Assembly (NCBI GenBank): GCA_040902585.1
Contig: JBBDXA010000074.1
Span: 1 to 39,798 of the forward strand
From: JBBDXA01 sp040902585
Lineage (GTDB): Bacteria; Planctomycetota; Phycisphaerae; Phycisphaerales; Phycisphaeraceae
Length of the DNA: 39,798 nt
Direction of reading: 5' to 3'
The translations under genes were made by a program, and so were the position numbers. The notes under the pieces are model-generated. The model did no database searches. It saw only the letters and a list, made by a program, of their open reading frames with translations, and was not told where the DNA came from. Shown one piece after another: positions 37,642-39,798 of this stretch; position 1 is the first letter of the stretch; the number at the start of each line of letters is the position of its first letter.

Positions 37642-39798
37642 ATGGCCATCTCCCCAAGACTTTCCGGTGACGTCGCCAAACGCCTTGCGTTTCTGCGCGA
37701 TGAACTCAACAAACACAACCGCCTTTACTACGTCGAAGCGAAGCCGACGATCTCCGACTTCGAGTTCGACAAGCTGCTCAAAGAGCTTCAGGAACTCGAG
37801 GCGAAACACCCCGACCTCGTCACGCCCGACTCGCCTTCGCAGCGCGTCGGCGGCGAGCCCATCGCCGGTTTCAAGACCCTCCCGCACGCCCGGCCGATGT
37901 TCTCCATCGACAACACCTACGACGAGGCCGACCTGCGCTCCTGGCACGCCCGCGTTCTCAAAGGCCTCGATGGCGTGGATGAAAGCGACATCGTCTACGT
38001 CGGCGAGCCGAAGGTCGATGGCGTCGCGTGCAGCCTGCGATATGAAGACGGTCATCTCGTGCAGGCCCTGACGCGCGGGGACGGTGAGCGCGGCGATGAC
38101 ATCACGCACAACGTCCGCACGATCGGCGCGATCCCTCTAAAGCTCGCATCAGGAACCGAAAGCCCAGGGATAGCTATCCCTGGGCTTTCGGGCATCCCAC
38201 GCGTCCTCGAAGTGCGCGGCGAAGTCTACATGCCGCAGCATGAGTTTGAACGCATCAATGCAGCCCGCGAAAAGGCCGGTGAGGAACTCTTCGTCAACCC
38301 GCGCAACTCCACCGCGGGCATCCTGAAGAAGCTCGATCCGAAGTATGTCGCCAGACACAAGCTCGCCTTCTTCGCGCACGGCCGCGGCGAGATCGAGCCC
38401 GATGACTTCGAGCGATACCACGATTTCATCACCGCGATCCGCGCGTTCGGACTGCCGACGAATCCTCTGACACGCGTCTGCAAAGGCATCGATGAGGTTT
38501 TGAAATTCATCCACGATCTCGACAAGGAACGCCGCAAGCTGCCTTATGGCACGGATGGCGCGGTGATCAAGGTCGATCGCCTCGACTGGCAGGAGACGCT
38601 AGGGTTCACTTCGAAGTTCCCGCGCTGGTGCATTGCCTACAAGTATGCTGCGGAACAGGCGGAGACGACGTTGCTGGAGGTCGAGTGGATGGTTGGCCGC
38701 ACCGGCAAGCTCACGCCGCGTGCGACGATGAAGCCCGTCTTCCTCGCGGGTACGAACGTCTCGCACGCCACGCTGCACAACTTTGGCGAGATCACGAAGA
38801 AGGACATCCGCATTGGCGATGTGGTTGTGATTGAGAAGGCCGGCGAAATTATTCCGCAGGTGGTCGAGGTGAAAGCGGAACATCGCAAAGGCAAAGTCGC
38901 GCCCCCGGTGCCGATTCAGCCGCCTTCGCGCTGCCCGGTGTGCGGCGGCGAAGTCGAAAGCGAATACGATCAGTCGCGCGTGAACGACATCGAAGCGTGG
39001 GAGAAGCGCTGCGAAGCGGAGAAAAAGAAGGCGGAGAAGGAAAAGCGAAAGCCGGAGTTGCCGCCCAAGCCTGACGCGCTGGGCCTGCGCGACGAATCCG
39101 CCCGCTACTGCATCAATCCCGAGTGCCCCGCCCAGCTTCGCGAGCGGCTGATCTGGTTCGCCTCGCGCGATCAGATGGATATCGAAGGCCTCGGCGAAAG
39201 CACGGTCAACCAGCTTGCCGCCGCGGAGCTGCTCAAGTCCTTCGGTGACATCTTCCGCTTGAAGAATCATCGCGAAGAAATCCTCAAGATCGATCGCATG
39301 GGCGAGAAGAAGGCGGACAATCTACTTGCCGCGATCGAGGACGCGAAGAAGCGCGGCCTCCAGCGCGTGCTCGCCGGCCTGGGCATCCGCCACATCGGCA
39401 CCGGCGGCTCGCGCGCTCTTGCCGGACACTTCGGCGAGATCGACAAACTCGCGGCCGCTTCCATCGAAGACCTCGTCAGCGTCGCGGATGTCGGGCAGAT
39501 CACCGCGGAGAGCGTGCATCAGTTTTTTCAGAGTGACGCGGGCAAGCATGTGATTCAGGAGTTGAAAGATGCGGGCGTGGAGTTGACTGCTCCGAAGAGG
39601 GCCGAAGTCGCAGCGAGCGCCGACTCGCCCTTCGCGGGAAAGACCATCGTCATCACCGGCACGCTCGCAAGCTGGGGCCGCAAGGAACTGACGGAGAAGC
39701 TGATCGAGCTGGGCGCGAAGGTCAGCGGCAGCGTGTCGAAGAAGACGGACTTCGTCATTGCGGGTGAAGAGGCGGGGGGTAAGTTGGATAAGGCGAAT
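37642..39798 (+). CDS. ligA: NAD-dependent DNA ligase LigA, cut by the window end
   Basis: At least 719 residues; the frame is open to the last base of the window. The N-terminal Ia and adenylation domains are seen in 'LRDELNKHNRLYYV', with active-site Lys124 in 'GEPKVDGVA'; 'RGDGERGDDITHNVRTI' and 'NPRNSTAGILKKLDP' follow. The OB fold ('WMVGRTGKLTPRATMKPVFLAGTNVSHATLHN'), a zinc finger (Cys431, Cys434, Cys490, Cys495), helix-hairpin-helix repeats and the beginning of a BRCT domain ('FAGKTIVITGTLASWGRKEL') come next. Two insertions are odd: residues about 172-184 come from a perfect 36-bp palindrome, and the zinc-finger loop is about 40 residues longer than in E. coli LigA and rich in Lys and Glu. 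The missing part is the end of BRCT. Confidence 0.95.
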   Translation, partial: MAISPRLSGDVAKRLAFLRDELNKHNRLYYVEAKPTISDFEFDKLLKELQELEAKHPDLVTPDSPSQRVGGEPIAGFKTLPHARPMFSIDNTYDEADLRSWHARVLKGLDGVDESDIVYVGEPKVDGVACSLRYEDGHLVQALTRGDGERGDDITHNVRTIGAIPLKLASGTESPGIAIPGLSGIPRVLEVRGEVYMPQHEFERINAAREKAGEELFVNPRNSTAGILKKLDPKYVARHKLAFFAHGRGEIEPDDFERYHDFITAIRAFGLPTNPLTRVCKGIDEVLKFIHDLDKERRKLPYGTDGAVIKVDRLDWQETLGFTSKFPRWCIAYKYAAEQAETTLLEVEWMVGRTGKLTPRATMKPVFLAGTNVSHATLHNFGEITKKDIRIGDVVVIEKAGEIIPQVVEVKAEHRKGKVAPPVPIQPPSRCPVCGGEVESEYDQSRVNDIEAWEKRCEAEKKKAEKEKRKPELPPKPDALGLRDESARYCINPECPAQLRERLIWFASRDQMDIEGLGESTVNQLAAAELLKSFGDIFRLKNHREEILKIDRMGEKKADNLLAAIEDAKKRGLQRVLAGLGIRHIGTGGSRALAGHFGEIDKLAAASIEDLVSVADVGQITAESVHQFFQSDAGKHVIQELKDAGVELTAPKRAEVAASADSPFAGKTIVITGTLASWGRKELTEKLIELGAKVSGSVSKKTDFVIAGEEAGGKLDKAN
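38156..38191. repeat. Perfect 36-bp palindrome inside ligA
   Basis: Each 18-bp arm reads CCGAAAGCCCAGGGATAG on its own strand, with no loop. It is in frame and encodes TESPGIAIPGLSG in the link before the 'VLEVRGEVYMP' strand, where E. coli LigA has only a few residues. Confidence 0.85.

Noticed and set aside
1..39798. tRNA, rRNA or known ncRNA genes
   Set aside because: I looked for tRNA cloverleaf ends, rRNA signatures and tmRNA or RNase P motifs by eye and saw none; small divergent RNAs could be missed.

Overview
The window looks like chromosomal DNA of a high-GC planctomycete, most likely of the Phycisphaerae type. The signs are a PEP-CTERM exported protein, a C-type (CSPTR) sulfatase with a signal peptide, many small lipoproteins, membrane proteins with C-terminal 'CGYDLRG' zinc ribbons, and many intergenic palindromic repeats. 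This assignment is inferred from protein features; no rRNA or tRNA gene was seen. Gene content is mostly housekeeping and cell envelope. No prophage, IS element or CRISPR array was recognised.

Layout. 1-5.7 kb: a zinc-ribbon/GYF-like membrane protein (-), a PpiC-type lipoprotein foldase, a Phd/ParE-type toxin-antitoxin pair, an AlaC-like aminotransferase, a zinc-ribbon membrane protein and a VOC protein. 5.8-12.5 kb: two related lipoproteins in a coupled operon (-), a coiled-coil protein (-), a Nif3 family protein, RmuC, a small conserved protein and an orphan MacB/FtsX-type permease. 12.8-20.7 kb: a lipoprotein, a Uma2 nuclease-fold protein and an Ldh-family dehydrogenase (all -), several small membrane or lipoproteins, a PEP-CTERM protein, and a lower-GC gene that may be a proteasome-like Ntn hydrolase. 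21.1-25.3 kb: ribosomal protein S1 with a structured leader and a strong terminator, then the sulfatase. 25.4-29.4 kb (-): ComF-type phosphoribosyltransferase, a large solute-binding protein and glycerate kinase, with tadA divergent from the last. 30-37.5 kb: a 1060-residue coiled-coil/Wzz-like membrane protein (-), a HmuV-like ATPase and small membrane proteins. From 37.6 kb to the window end: NAD-dependent DNA ligase, cut by the window edge.

Three signals cut across genes. (1) At least seven genes have a TANNNT hexamer exactly 6 nt before the start codon, which puts the expected transcription start on the start codon, and most lack a Shine-Dalgarno sequence; leaderless transcription appears common. 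Other genes have normal Shine-Dalgarno sites. (2) Several REP-like palindrome families lie between genes, usually as head-to-head inverted pairs, and short palindromes also sit in frame inside coding sequences (ligA, the Nif3 gene, the sulfatase signal peptide and the DUF3553-like gene). (3) Arrays of degenerate 7-bp repeats occur at three intergenic loci, at two of them as inverted arrays. The in-frame palindromes and the paired repeats are the best candidates for something undescribed.
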